Positions 47,955 through 57,779 of a stretch of DNA of 64,000 bases are shown here, one piece after another (the stretch's first letter is position 1; each line of letters begins with the position of its first letter). Both the position numbers and the translations under genes were made by a program. Source of the stretch: Diplolepis rosae (taxonomy: Eukaryota; Arthropoda; Insecta; Hymenoptera; Diplolepididae); assembly GCA_030998225.1 (NCBI GenBank), contig JAPYXD010000581.1:7265501-7329500 (forward strand). Reading direction: 5' to 3'. Below the pieces are notes generated by a model that was not told the origin of the DNA, searched no databases, and worked only from the letters and a program-made list of their open reading frames with translations.

Positions 47955-48180
47955 ATAGTATATTACGTACCTAGGCACACAATGAGGGTTATTGCGTGAC
48001 GAGCGACAATACTCGCAGGAGATCGAAGCCAAGGCGTAGTCGAGTCGTAGGTGAGGCATAGTCGAGGCGTAGCCGAGAGGTAGCTGAGGCAAAGCCGAGA
48101 CGAAGCTGAGGCGCGACCAGTACTGCGAGCATTGTCGCGAGTCTCGTAATTTCCCGAATTGTGTGCATTGGCACGTATTC
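47955..48180. repeat. Hairpin element with internal GAGGCGTAGCC decamers
   Basis: Outer arms GCACACAATGAGGG/AATTGTGTGC and GCGACAATACTCGCAG/CTGCGAGCATTGTCGC enclose about ten degenerate units of (G)AGGCGTAGCCG(A). GC-rich island in AT-rich DNA. Confidence 0.7.
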
Positions 48181-48680
48181 TGTTTTATGTGACTTTGGTG
48201 CGGATACGAGTTTTTATGCGTACACTCGAATCTAATCTAGTATTTTAGTTGTTTGCGGCGCTAGTCAGTACACTTGATATGTCACGACTAGTCCCGGCCA
48301 TTTTGATTTTATCGATCATGTGTAGTAGTAATGGATTATAATAGACGCATGCGCAGTTCAAATGTACAAGGCTTTGCCAGTAAGGTGCTAACGCTGTACG
48401 AAGAAGTGAGAAGAAGAAGAATAAGAAAAAGATTGCGTTCCACCGCAAGACTATATGCGCATGCGCAGTTCAATTTCTACATTGTATTCCTCTGTAACGG
48501 AATATACAACATTCCTTTACTCTCAGCTGTAACGGAAAAACGAGTTTCCGCGGCTGAGGCATATAAAATACATTAAGCCCTGGTAACATTGAGGAGAATA
48601 TATTGCAGATGAAACCAATTTAAATATGTGAAATAAAATTATTTTAACTCTAGAGTTGCAGACTTGAATTTATTAGAATT
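48181..48680. other. GC-richer non-coding block, possible solo LTR
   Basis: Carries two GCGCATGCGCAGTTCAA-type words (48347, 48457), a TATAAAATACATTAAG box (48562) and AATAAAATTATT downstream, the layout of an LTR promoter and polyadenylation region. No duplicate or defined ends, so this is only a suggestion. Confidence 0.25.
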
Positions 48681-49059
48681 GGAATTTCAAAACTTATATT
48701 CTACAAGAAAGAATTAAATCAGTTTATTACACATATTTTATGAACTGATTAGAAAGAATTAAATAAACTCAAAATATGTCCACCTTCAAAACTTCAAGAC
48801 AACTTGCAATAAGTTAATATAAATTTTTCTACACGAGAAGAATATATCATATTATAAAATGAAACATCTTAGTTAAATAACTATAGGACGACTATGTGGA
48901 TCAACAAAAAGAATAATCTAGATTATATTGCATACGTTCTTGTTGTTATAATTAATTTTTCTAAAATTTGATATTTTTAATAACGAAAATTCTTATCATG
49001 AAAATTTTTTTTCTTGAATAGAACGTGATTTAGTAAAAATTTCGAATTTAAAACGCAGA
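48681..49059. other. AT-rich spacer, no gene
   Basis: Nothing recognised. Confidence 0.4.
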
Positions 49060-49440
49060 TATTTTGCCTAATTATTTCCAAACCATGCTCTAAAAATAAT
49101 TAAATCTTGCAATTTGTACATACTGCGTCTTAAGTAAAGAATAGACGTTAGAAAAATTTCCTATTCTCTATAGTCTTTTACATATCTTAACATTCAAGCG
49201 ATTACAAAGTGTTTTCAGTTAAAAATATATTTAAACAAAAGTTTCACTTCTGCGATTTATCATTTAGAATGATGGCATGCATAAAATTCTAGAATTAAAG
49301 AAATTTTTTGAAGATGACTGAAGCATGAATATCTTTCGAAAGACATAAGGCGGCAATGGAAATTTTCAAATGAATTTGTCTTTAGTTTTTTTTTTAAATT
49401 TTTTTAAAACTCTATTTCTGATCAAACTTTAAGTATTATA
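49060..49440 (+). pseudogene. Decayed upstream region and first exon of the signal-peptide family
   Basis: GGCATGCATAAAATTCTAGA, then GAATATCTTTCGAAAGACAT, align with 16935-17015. The ATG at 49370 opens MNLSLVFFLNFFKTLFLIK then TAA, a hydrophobic frame related to the copy at 14514. No donor GTAAGT is kept. Confidence 0.45.
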
Positions 49441-50034
49441 ACAGACAGGATGTACACATCACTAAAAAAAACTAAAGTCAGTTACTTTCTTAAAACTGTC
49501 GACTGCATTTTTATAATTATGTTGCGATTTTTATATTTATCAAACTTTCTTGGTGATAAATTCGAATTCGAGGAATAAATAAAATTTAATGAATTTTAAG
49601 AATAAGAATACTTTTCGGTATTGTATCTGGTACAATTCTCTTGAAATGAAATAGATTAACATTTAGAATTCATGTCAATTAAATGAAATTTGTATATTGA
49701 ATTTTCTAGTTCGGACAAATTAATATTTATCCAGATAAATTTGCATACAAGAATTAAAATTAATCAAAATTCAACAAATTTGGCCTTTTACATATTAAAA
49801 TTTAGGATGAGTTTTCGCTGAACGTACAAACAATTTAATTTATTAGAAATACTCAGAAAAAAATTTGGCTAGCTCAAATAAAATTTGTTTATTATGCGGT
49901 TGACCAAATTTTTGCATGCTTCAACACTGAGAAAAAAGATTCTTAGATCCAAAGAAATGTTTTTAATTGATTCCATTTCTTTGTATCAAACAATTCGTTA
50001 CCCAATGCAATTAAATATTTTTTAGAAGCATGGA

Positions 50035-50225
50035 ATATAAATAAATATTTATTTCTTTAGTTGAAAGAAATGCTTTTTGTGATCAGCAGAATGAAAGAAT
50101 TCATACAAAAAAGAATTTTCATTTCAAAGAAAACGATATTTTGTTGAAATAACTGCAAGTACGTCGAGTTAAAATAAATAATTTCTGTTATATTAATGAT
50201 TGGCATAATTGTTACGAAAACCATT
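50035..50225. repeat. Segment duplicated from 14690-14900
   Basis: Direct copy; see that entry for shared words. Confidence 0.75.
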
Positions 50226-50639
50226 TTTACATTCTCATCATGGATGAGAAGGTATTGGTTTTATGTGAAAAATGACTTTCGAAAATTTCATCAAATCTTT
50301 ACGTTTTGAGACCCCCTGAGTCCGAAAAAAGGGTTTTTACGAAAGTGTCTGTCTGTCTGTCTGTAGGTCGTGTGCGGCATAACTCTCGATAGAATTATCA
50401 GATTGAATTGTGCTATGGCATACTTTATCGGAGCCGAAAAAGTAAGGACAAGTTCGTTAACCAGCCACATCCAATCAAAATTGAGGGATTGAGCACTACT
50501 TTTGTGTTTTTGAAAATAATTTTTTGAAAAAATCAAAAATTTTAATACTAGTTTTAGATAGTGCTCATAAATCTCTAAAAATTATCCTGATAACATTTTT
50601 TGATTAAATTAAAATTAGAAATGTTACAGCATATTCAAA
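50226..50639. other. Spacer with TGTCTGTCTGTCTG run
   Basis: GTCTGTCTGTCTGTCTGTAG (50346-50365) is a short tetranucleotide run. No gene. Confidence 0.5.
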
Positions 50640-51127
50640 TTCGAAAAAAGTCAATATCAAAATTCCATTTTCCAGTTAAATTATACGAGATACGAAAAAA
50701 CGTTATTATACAATATTATTTTCTACATAAAGACCTACAAATTTGAATTGTAACATTTTTTCATAAGATGCATATTTTTTTGTTTAATTCAAAAATAATC
50801 TATTGAAAATCCAAAATTCAATTTTTTAACAATAATATGTGGAATACAAAAAAAAACGTATGAATACAAAGTTGTTCGTTTCAAAAAGATCTACAAGTTT
50901 TGTCTTACACAGTTTATGAAAAAACATATATTTTTCGTTTCAATTCCAAAAAATACGATTAAAATTCAATAATTCCATTTTTTAGACAAAATATATGAGA
51001 TACATAAAAAAAGTTTAGATGAAAAATTATTTGCCTAAATGAGGTCTACACATTCTTATTAAGAAATTTCTCGACAGGATGTATATTTTATGTTTTGATT
51101 TTTAATATTAAATAATTCGATTTTTTT
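50640..51127. repeat. Inverted copy of 13500-13995
   Basis: Same three-unit degenerate tandem repeat in the opposite orientation. Confidence 0.7.
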
Positions 51128-51570
51128 CACCAAAATATGTGAGATACACAAAAAAATAATGTTATTAATAAATTTTATTTTTGCCCAAACTTATTTTCTT
51201 ATCGCTTCGAGTCAAATTTTTAAAAATGATGCGATTCTAATAAATTATGGTTCATTTTTTTAGAAAAAAGATTCTCTACAACTTGACCGTTTCCTATTTT
51301 TGAAATTGAATTAATTATTATCAAATACAGCAATTTGTTTATAAAAATTTTGTTTTGAAAAATTGTTTTTTTATAATTTCAGCCATTAAAGAATTCATTT
51401 TCAAAAATCGGAAACGGTCAAGTTGTAGAGGATCTTTTTCCTAAAAAAATGAACCGTGATTTATTATAATCGCATCATTTTTAAAAATTTGGCTCGAAGC
51501 GATAAGAAAATAAGTTTGGGCAAAAATGAAATTTATTAATAACATTATTTTTTTGTGTTTCAAATTTTTT
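51128..51570. repeat. Long palindrome, arms about 180 bp
   Basis: Arms 51128-51322 and 51385-51570 share GCCCAAACTTATTTTCTTAT, CGCTTCGAGTCAAATTT and CTACAACTTGACCG with few mismatches; AT-rich loop. One arm is present alone at 55900-56038. Confidence 0.85.
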
Positions 51571-51769
51571 TCATGAAAAACAATCTTTTCTCTTTCAAAT
51601 TAGCCCTTCAATAATAATATTGCTATTCTTGAAAGCAAAATTATCTATTTTAGCCTGAGGTCTAATTTTCGTGATCGTACTACCTTAAATAAAGTCTACG
51701 ATTGTTTTTCCTTTTTAGATATGTGGAAGAAAGTAGATTCTTTTAATCATGTAATTTATTAAAAAGTTA

Positions 51770-52100
51770 CTGAAATGTATACAGAAAATCGAGCGCGAAG
51801 CGCGAGTGTCATGATGAGAATGTTTTCCTTAAGGCCTATAGAGCCTTAAGTAAATTGAATTTCCTGTTTCACTTAAACTGAAAAAGAAATTTAGTGAATT
51901 TGAGAAAATGAGTAATTCACATCATCTTTAATACTATAAAATTGGTTTGAGCTTCAGTATTAAATTATGAAAAATAAACTTAAATGTATGCGAAGAGCAC
52001 AAGACCGAGCGCGAAGCGCGACGATCAAATCGCGCGCCCTAGGCGCGCTCAAGCTTGCGAGCGAAGCGAGCTGCGCGCGATGAGAATGTGCCCGCGAAGC
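51770..52100. repeat. GC-hairpin cluster
   Basis: ATCGAGCGCGAAGCGCGAGT (51788), GACCGAGCGCGAAGCGCGAC (52003), GCGCGCCCTAGGCGCGC and CTTGCGAGCGAAGCGAGC, then GCCCGCGAAGCGGGC (52091). Each can fold into a short hairpin with a GAA or similar loop. Partial inverted copy at 13181-13440. Confidence 0.75.
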
Positions 52101-52114
52101 GGGCAGATTTTTTA

Positions 52115-52330
52115 TATTAAATTGATTTTACAGAAATTTAAACAGCAAAAATCTTGATAATTTTATAACATAAAGTAGAAAAAATCTACACACGATTTAG
52201 ATTTTACATAAATATCTTAGGTACAATAATAATTTTGAATTTACAATTGTAAAATCCATATTTTTTTTGAAAATATACAACACAGAAAATAATAGAACGT
52301 TCTTTTAAATGCTTTAACACAAGATTCTTT
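52115..52330. repeat. Segment duplicated from 15650-15860
   Basis: Direct copy; see that entry. Confidence 0.75.
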
Positions 52331-53387
52331 GCTATTTGTAGTGGCTCCCCCGACACAAATAGTCCAAAAATATCAGTTGACTTTGTACTCGATTTCTTGA
52401 TTTATAAGCGTTTCCGTAGCTCGGTGGGGTATCCTCGGTAGTACATCGCAGCCTAACGGGGGTAACCCACAGATCGCACGTACTTTCACTTCTCATACTC
52501 AAATGCTCTTTACGTTAATTCTAAGCGGGAAACACCACCTTTTTCTATTATTGTTTACTTTTTCTATTATTCATCAGAGAAACTCGTAGATTATCGGATG
52601 TGTCGAAAATAATATATAAAAATTGCATTGTTGCACTCATCAATATACCAAAATATAAAGTATTGAAAACTTATGAGGTTAAATTTGGAAATTTGAAAAT
52701 TTGAAAATTGTGTTTTGGTAATTGAGTATCTGCAAATTTTAAATTTCGGAATTTATAATTTTAAAATTCAATAACTTGCACTTTCTGGATTTTAAAATTC
52801 CCTGGAATTCATAATAAAATTTTAAAAACTAAACAAGTCAAATTTGTTAATTTTTAAATATTCAAATTAAGAATTTTTAGACGCCCACTGAAAGTCTGAA
52901 TTTTTTAAATTGTAAATTAAAACTTCAAATACTTACTCTTTTGAAATTGAAAATGAAAGATTAAATACTAAAAAAGTCAAGTTTGTAAATTTTTCAATTT
53001 TTAAAAAGTTGTTGTTACAACAAAGTTGTTAGATTCCGGCTGGAAATCAAGTATTTGAAAATCTAAACTTGTAAATTTTTTTATTTTAGAATTTAAAACC
53101 TTCGGCATTTTTTATCGTAAAATTCTCTAAATTTTTCGGAAACTTCTCAAGTTTAATTCTTAATTTCGAAAACTTACAAATCCAAACTTGAAAATAATAA
53201 AAAAAAAAACTTATGAAAAATGTCACAATTTTAGAGTTACGGATTTATCAGTAAAAGCAAAAATTTGAGTGGTACTCACCTCACGGAATAATTGTTTACG
53301 CACAGATGACGCACGTGCAACGCGGGTTCGATATTATCGATCCATAAACAACTTGACTATACCATAAGATTCTACAAAACACAAATA
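52331..53387. other. Spacer with low-complexity AAATTT words, no gene
   Basis: 52330-52560 is GC-richer and unexplained. 52680-53215 is dominated by TTTGAAAATTTGAAAATT-like words. Confidence 0.45.
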
Positions 53388-54595
53388 CGAGGTCTGTTCG
53401 AAAAGTATCGGGCCTACTTTTATATCTCCACGCCATAGTGTTTGAGCGACCTCTGCGGGGCATGAACGTCAACAGTAAAGCCTCACGAACCTGTCGGTTG
53501 CTTGCTGATATCTGCCGGACGTATAGTTTATGCGCAGCGTGTCTTTATTTACAAATCTATTTGTGAGTTCGGCGGATTTTGTGATTGCTAAAAATGACTG
53601 AAAAACAAGATCAACGAATTTGCATCAAATTTTGTTTTCAACTCGGAAAAACGAATTCGGAAACTATTTAGATGATGCAGAAGGCCTTTGGGAATGAGTG
53701 CATGAACAAAACACGAATAAAAGAGTGGTATAATCGTTTTAAAGGAGGCCGCACTTCTGTTGATAGTGATCCTCGTTCTGGCCGACCTTCGGCGAAAAAA
53801 AAATTGAATAATATTGAGCGGGTGCGACTTGCGATTCAAGGTGACCGTGGATTAACTGTTCGTGAACTAGAAAATGATCTCGGAATGTTTGAAGGATACT
53901 ATGTTGATGAATTAATTCGAATTGTACTCAAAAGTCGTTCTTTCATTAGTCATTCTACAAACTTATTGAATGATATGTTTCTGGAAACTGGAAATTAATG
54001 ATTCAAGCAAAAAAAATCTAGATCTTTCAAAACTTCAACCGTGGCGTTACATCTCAAGGTAGTTGTGCCAAAAATCAGAACTCTGAAAAAATTTTCTATG
54101 ATTTTAAGACTTAAAATGATATTATAAGCCGTGTCTCTAAAACAAAATATTATTTTTCACGAAAGAAATGTAAAATTCACGAATATAATACATTTCAAAA
54201 TATTTGTTATAATAGAATTGTTCCTTACTATCGCTTATTACCATTTCTATCAATTTTGGAAATAAAGGATATTTTCTTCGAAAGAATAAGAAACGATTTA
54301 TAAAAATCCAATTATACATAGGCAGTTCTGTCAGTGACATATATACAGTTCTTGGCGATGCGCAAAACCGTTGTGATGCCGCAAGCACCCTATTCTACAG
54401 ATCTAGCCCCCTGTGACGCAGGCCAAGCTCAAGGCGATACCTGAAAAGGCATTCTACTAATGTTTCTCAAACTAGAAGCTGCATTGGAATAATATCACAG
54501 GGTGACTACTTCTAAGGAAACGAAATAAACCTTAAAGAACAAATACGCACTTTCCGAGAAAATTAAAATTCTCGTTACTTGTTGATTACACCACG
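53388..54595 (+). mobile_element. mariner relic, GVQW3-like family
   Basis: Left end CGAGGTCTGTTCGAAAAGTA after TA; right end is a degenerate complement ending at 54595 before TA. 53594-53890 reads TEKQDQRICIKFCFQLGKTN, a stop, MMQKAFGNECMNKTRIKEWY, NRFKGGRTSVDSDPRSGRPS and VRLAIQGDRGLTVRELENDL. The catalytic core is gone; 54385-54560 keeps PYSTDLAPCD and a C-terminal ISQGDYF. 53900-54380 between them is AT-rich filler. Confidence 0.75.
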
Positions 54596-54601
54596 TACAT
54601 A

Positions 54602-55884
54602 TTGGATCTATAACTAAATTCGTGCGATTTGCTAAGGGATGAAGTAACCTAAATATTATTCCATCGTTCCAATATTCCGAACATGCGTTGGAAAGCTACT
54701 GTCATTGTGCGCCTTTTTCAGTATATGTCATTCATTTGAAGCGTAAACAACAATAATTTTTTTTCACTCAAATATGTCGAACTTTGTGCCTGAAAAAGGG
54801 GTTTGGCGGGGAGTTCTTCTTCATTACTTTAATATGAAGAAAACTGCTGCCGAAAGTCATCGTATTTTGGTGGAAGTTTATGGTGAACATGCTCTAGCTG
54901 AGCGAACATGCCAAAAGTGGTCTGCACGATTTGAAAGTGGTGATTTTGGCTTGGAAGACGAAGAACGTCTTGGGCAACCAAAAAAGTTTGAAGATGAAGA
55001 ACTGGAAGCATTACTCGATGAAGATTGTTGCCAAACACAAGAAGAGCTCGCAGAATCTTTGGGAGTCACTCAAGCAGCCATTTCAAAACGTTTAAAAGCA
55101 GCCGAATACATTCAAAAGCAAGGAAATTGGGTTCCACATGAATTCAAGCCGAGAGACGTTGAAAGGTGGTTTTGCATGTCCTAAATGCTGCTAGAACACC
55201 ACAAAAAGAAGTCATTTTTGCATCGGATTGTTACTAGTAATGAAAAATGGATCCATTACAACCCCAGGCGCAAAAAATCATATGTGAAATCCGGCCAACC
55301 AGCCAAATCAACGGCAAAGCCGAATATCCATGGCGCGAAGGTAATACTCTGTATTTGGTGGGATCAGAAGGATGTGCTGTATTATGAGCTGCTAAAACCG
55401 GGTGAAACCATCAATGGTGAACGCTACTGAACACAATTAATCCATTTGAAGAGAGCAATAGCCGAAAAACGCCCGGAATATGCGACCAGACACGAAGCAA
55501 TAATTTTTCATCATGACAACGCTCAGCCCCATGTTGCTATTACGGTTAAGAACTATTTGGAAAACAGTGGATGATAAGTTTTACCCCACCCGCCTTATAG
55601 CCCAGACCTTGCCCCTTCTGAATACCATTTGTTTCGGTCGATGCAGAACGCCCTCACTGGAATACGGTTCACATCAGAACAGGGTATCAAAAATTGGCTT
55701 GATTCATTCTTGGCCGCCAAACCGGCGCAGTTCTTTTGGAATGGAATCCACAAATTGCCAGAAAGATGGGAAAAAGTAATAGCTTCAGATGGGCAATACT
55801 TTGATTAATAATATTGTACATGTTTTTCTTAAATAAACGTTCAAATTTTGAAAAGAAACCGCACGAATTAAGTTATAGATCCAA
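54602..55884 (+). mobile_element. Mos1-type mariner, full length but mutated
   Basis: TIRs TTGGATCTATAACTAAATTC and complement of TTGGATCTATAACTTAATTC, TA-flanked (54600-54601, 55885-55886). 1283 bp. Confidence 0.93.
54774..55808 (+). pseudogene. Mos1-type transposase, several stops and an altered catalytic Asp
   Basis: MSNFVPEKGVWRGVLLHYFN, ERTCQKWSARFESGDFGLED, GVTQAAISKRLKAAEYIQKQ, WVPHEFKPRDVE, then a stop at 55182-55184. After it: [16 protein letters not shown], where the expected GDEKW is SNEKW, so the first catalytic Asp is Asn. IIFHHDNAQPHVA keeps the second D. Stops at 55428-55430 and 55574 and a frameshift follow; the end reads WNGIHKLPERWEKVIASDGQ. Confidence 0.9.
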
Positions 55885-56399
55885 TAAATTATCCTGCTAT
55901 ATTTTTCATCATATAAAAGATAATTATTGGAAGGCTAATTTAAAAGAGAAAATATTATTTTTCATGAAAACAATTTGAAACACAAAAAAATAATTTTATT
56001 AATAAATTTTATTTTGGCTCAAACTTATTTTCTTATCACAGGAATTTTCAGTAAGGATCTGTCAAAATATTCGAATATATATTATGTTATTATTCAAATT
56101 TCGCGCAAATAGCTTATGCACTATCTTCGCAAGTACACAAATATATCTATAATAGTATAACCTATAATTCCTACAAGGTGAATTCTTTTGTTTTAATCAT
56201 TTTTCATTCTTGTGTGTTGATCTAATACGTGTTTTAAAGATCAAAATGGATGAAGAAGAACATGTTTCAGTGAAATCGTATCCGGCGCGCTAAAAAACAC
56301 AGAAGAGTTCGAAAAATTGAGGAAGAATACAGTGGTGATGAGTTCAATAGTGAATTAAGTGAAACTTTAATGCTACTAAGAACCCCCCAAAAAACAGCC
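55885..56399. other. Half copy of the 51-kb palindrome and spacer
   Basis: 55900-56038 matches one arm of 51385-51620 in reverse (TTTTATT..GGCTCAAACTTATTTTC). 56240-56390 has no supportable gene. Confidence 0.6.
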
Positions 56400-56574
56400 A
56401 GGAAAGGGCCGGGTAGCCCGGCCGGTTCTCGACCAGCCTTCATGTCGGGTACATAACCAAACCAGCGTGACGTATCTGGCGGGTTCCTGGTCGGATAACC
56501 TGGCCGGTTCCCGGTTACAACTAGGGATATCTTTCCGGATCTCGATCAGTTCCCGGGTTCGATTTCCACACGGG
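56400..56574 (-). mobile_element. CCCGTGTGG element, terminal fragment
   Basis: Ends in GATTTCCACACGGG; reverse complement matches the left end of 45279-47266 including CCGGGAACTGAT.GAGATCCG and one 82-bp-type unit. Confidence 0.8.
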
Positions 56575-56649
56575 ATCTATAAGAAAGATTCGAAAATAAT
56601 TCTTAAACAACATAAAATTCATAATCAATAATTAAAACCTTCTAATAGC

Positions 56650-57041
56650 TCATGCCGACAAGGGTAACATAACTGTTATATTAAAGAAACAAGATTATTT
56701 AAATAAAATTAACCTAATGTTGAAGAATGAATATTACATATAAAAAAAGTAATTATAGTCCGTTAGTTGAATTACAAAAATCAATTTTAAAAAAGTAAAA
56801 AAATGGAGACTAAAACGCTATTCATAGGAAAAAATATAGAGAGGAAATATCTAATAATTGATAATACCAATCTAGCTAGATTATATGGTCTTCCAAAAAT
56901 ACATAAAGAAAATTGCCCTTTGAGGCCAGTAGTTCCATGCATTGTTTGTCCTACATATTTTCATTTAAAAACTATGAATAATATTTTATACATTGTAAAA
57001 AATATCGGTAAATTTTCCTATCTACTAGGAAATTTTTCTTA
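56650..57041 (+). pseudogene. Penelope RT fragment
   Basis: ADKGNITVILKKQDYLNKIN, then after a frame change LIIDNTNLARLYGLPKIHKE and CPLRPVVPCIVCPTYF. These are the RT blocks seen in the full Penelope at 4776-6737 but clearly diverged, so a second family. The YxDD block is missing. Confidence 0.85.
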
Positions 57042-57124
57042 AATCCTTAGGAAGCATAGATTACCCTACAGAAAGTGGAAATATCTCATAGATTGGAGGA
57101 AATCCAGTTGCTTGGAATTAAAAA

Positions 57125-57430
57125 TATTTTAGAAATTTAAATGTCACAACAAACATACTGATAAACTCGAAAATTGGATATTTTTAACTTGATCAAAATA
57201 AGGAATAAATAAAAATATACGTTAGATGTATGGATTGAGTCATACACATGGATGAAATTTTTAACTCGGGAAATGAAAGCTTTGATTTGCTGTATAGTTG
57301 ACATTAGTTACAAGTATGAATAAAATTATTTATCTATGAGTGTGAAATCTCTTATTACATTTTTTGTTGAATTTTAGGAGAGAATATTTTTTTTCGATAT
57401 TTGAAAGAGTACCATATGAAAAAAATTCGT
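57125..57430. repeat. Copy of the Penelope flank, unoccupied
   Basis: Matches 3509-3760 and, after the insertion point, AGTACCATATGAAAAAAA(A)TTCG at 6970-6992. No element between. Confidence 0.75.
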
Positions 57431-57779
57431 ACAAATTATTATGTCAATCATTACTCTTAACGTGAATTTAAAATTGTTATGGTCGAATTTTACGATCTCA
57501 AACTGGGCGATTCTGAGAGTTAAAAGTGAAGCAGCCACACTTTTCTTTTGTCGCGAGATCGACAATGACTTAAAGAAAAAACGCAACTGACGAACTAAAC
57601 GAAAATTGACTGCTCGCTCCTGTTGTGGGCCTCTTACATTTTTGTTTACAAATTATCAGTCAGCGTTTTACGTGACGTAGTCATTTTTTCCTAGAAGGGA
57701 AGGGCCCATTACTTCTCTCTACTTCTGGTTCCCCTTTTATGACTATCTAAGCAACAGATGGGTGATATATACTAACCTG
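57431..57779. other. Spacer, no gene
   Basis: Nothing recognised. Confidence 0.4.

Noticed and set aside
49270..49440. Fifth functional copy of the signal-peptide first exon
   Set aside because: The frame is hydrophobic but has lost the donor site and signal-peptide cleavage region; called decayed instead.
52400..52490. tRNA-like phrase CGTAGCTCGGTGGGGTA
   Set aside because: Looks like a tRNA A box, but no cloverleaf or B box could be drawn, so it is left unannotated.
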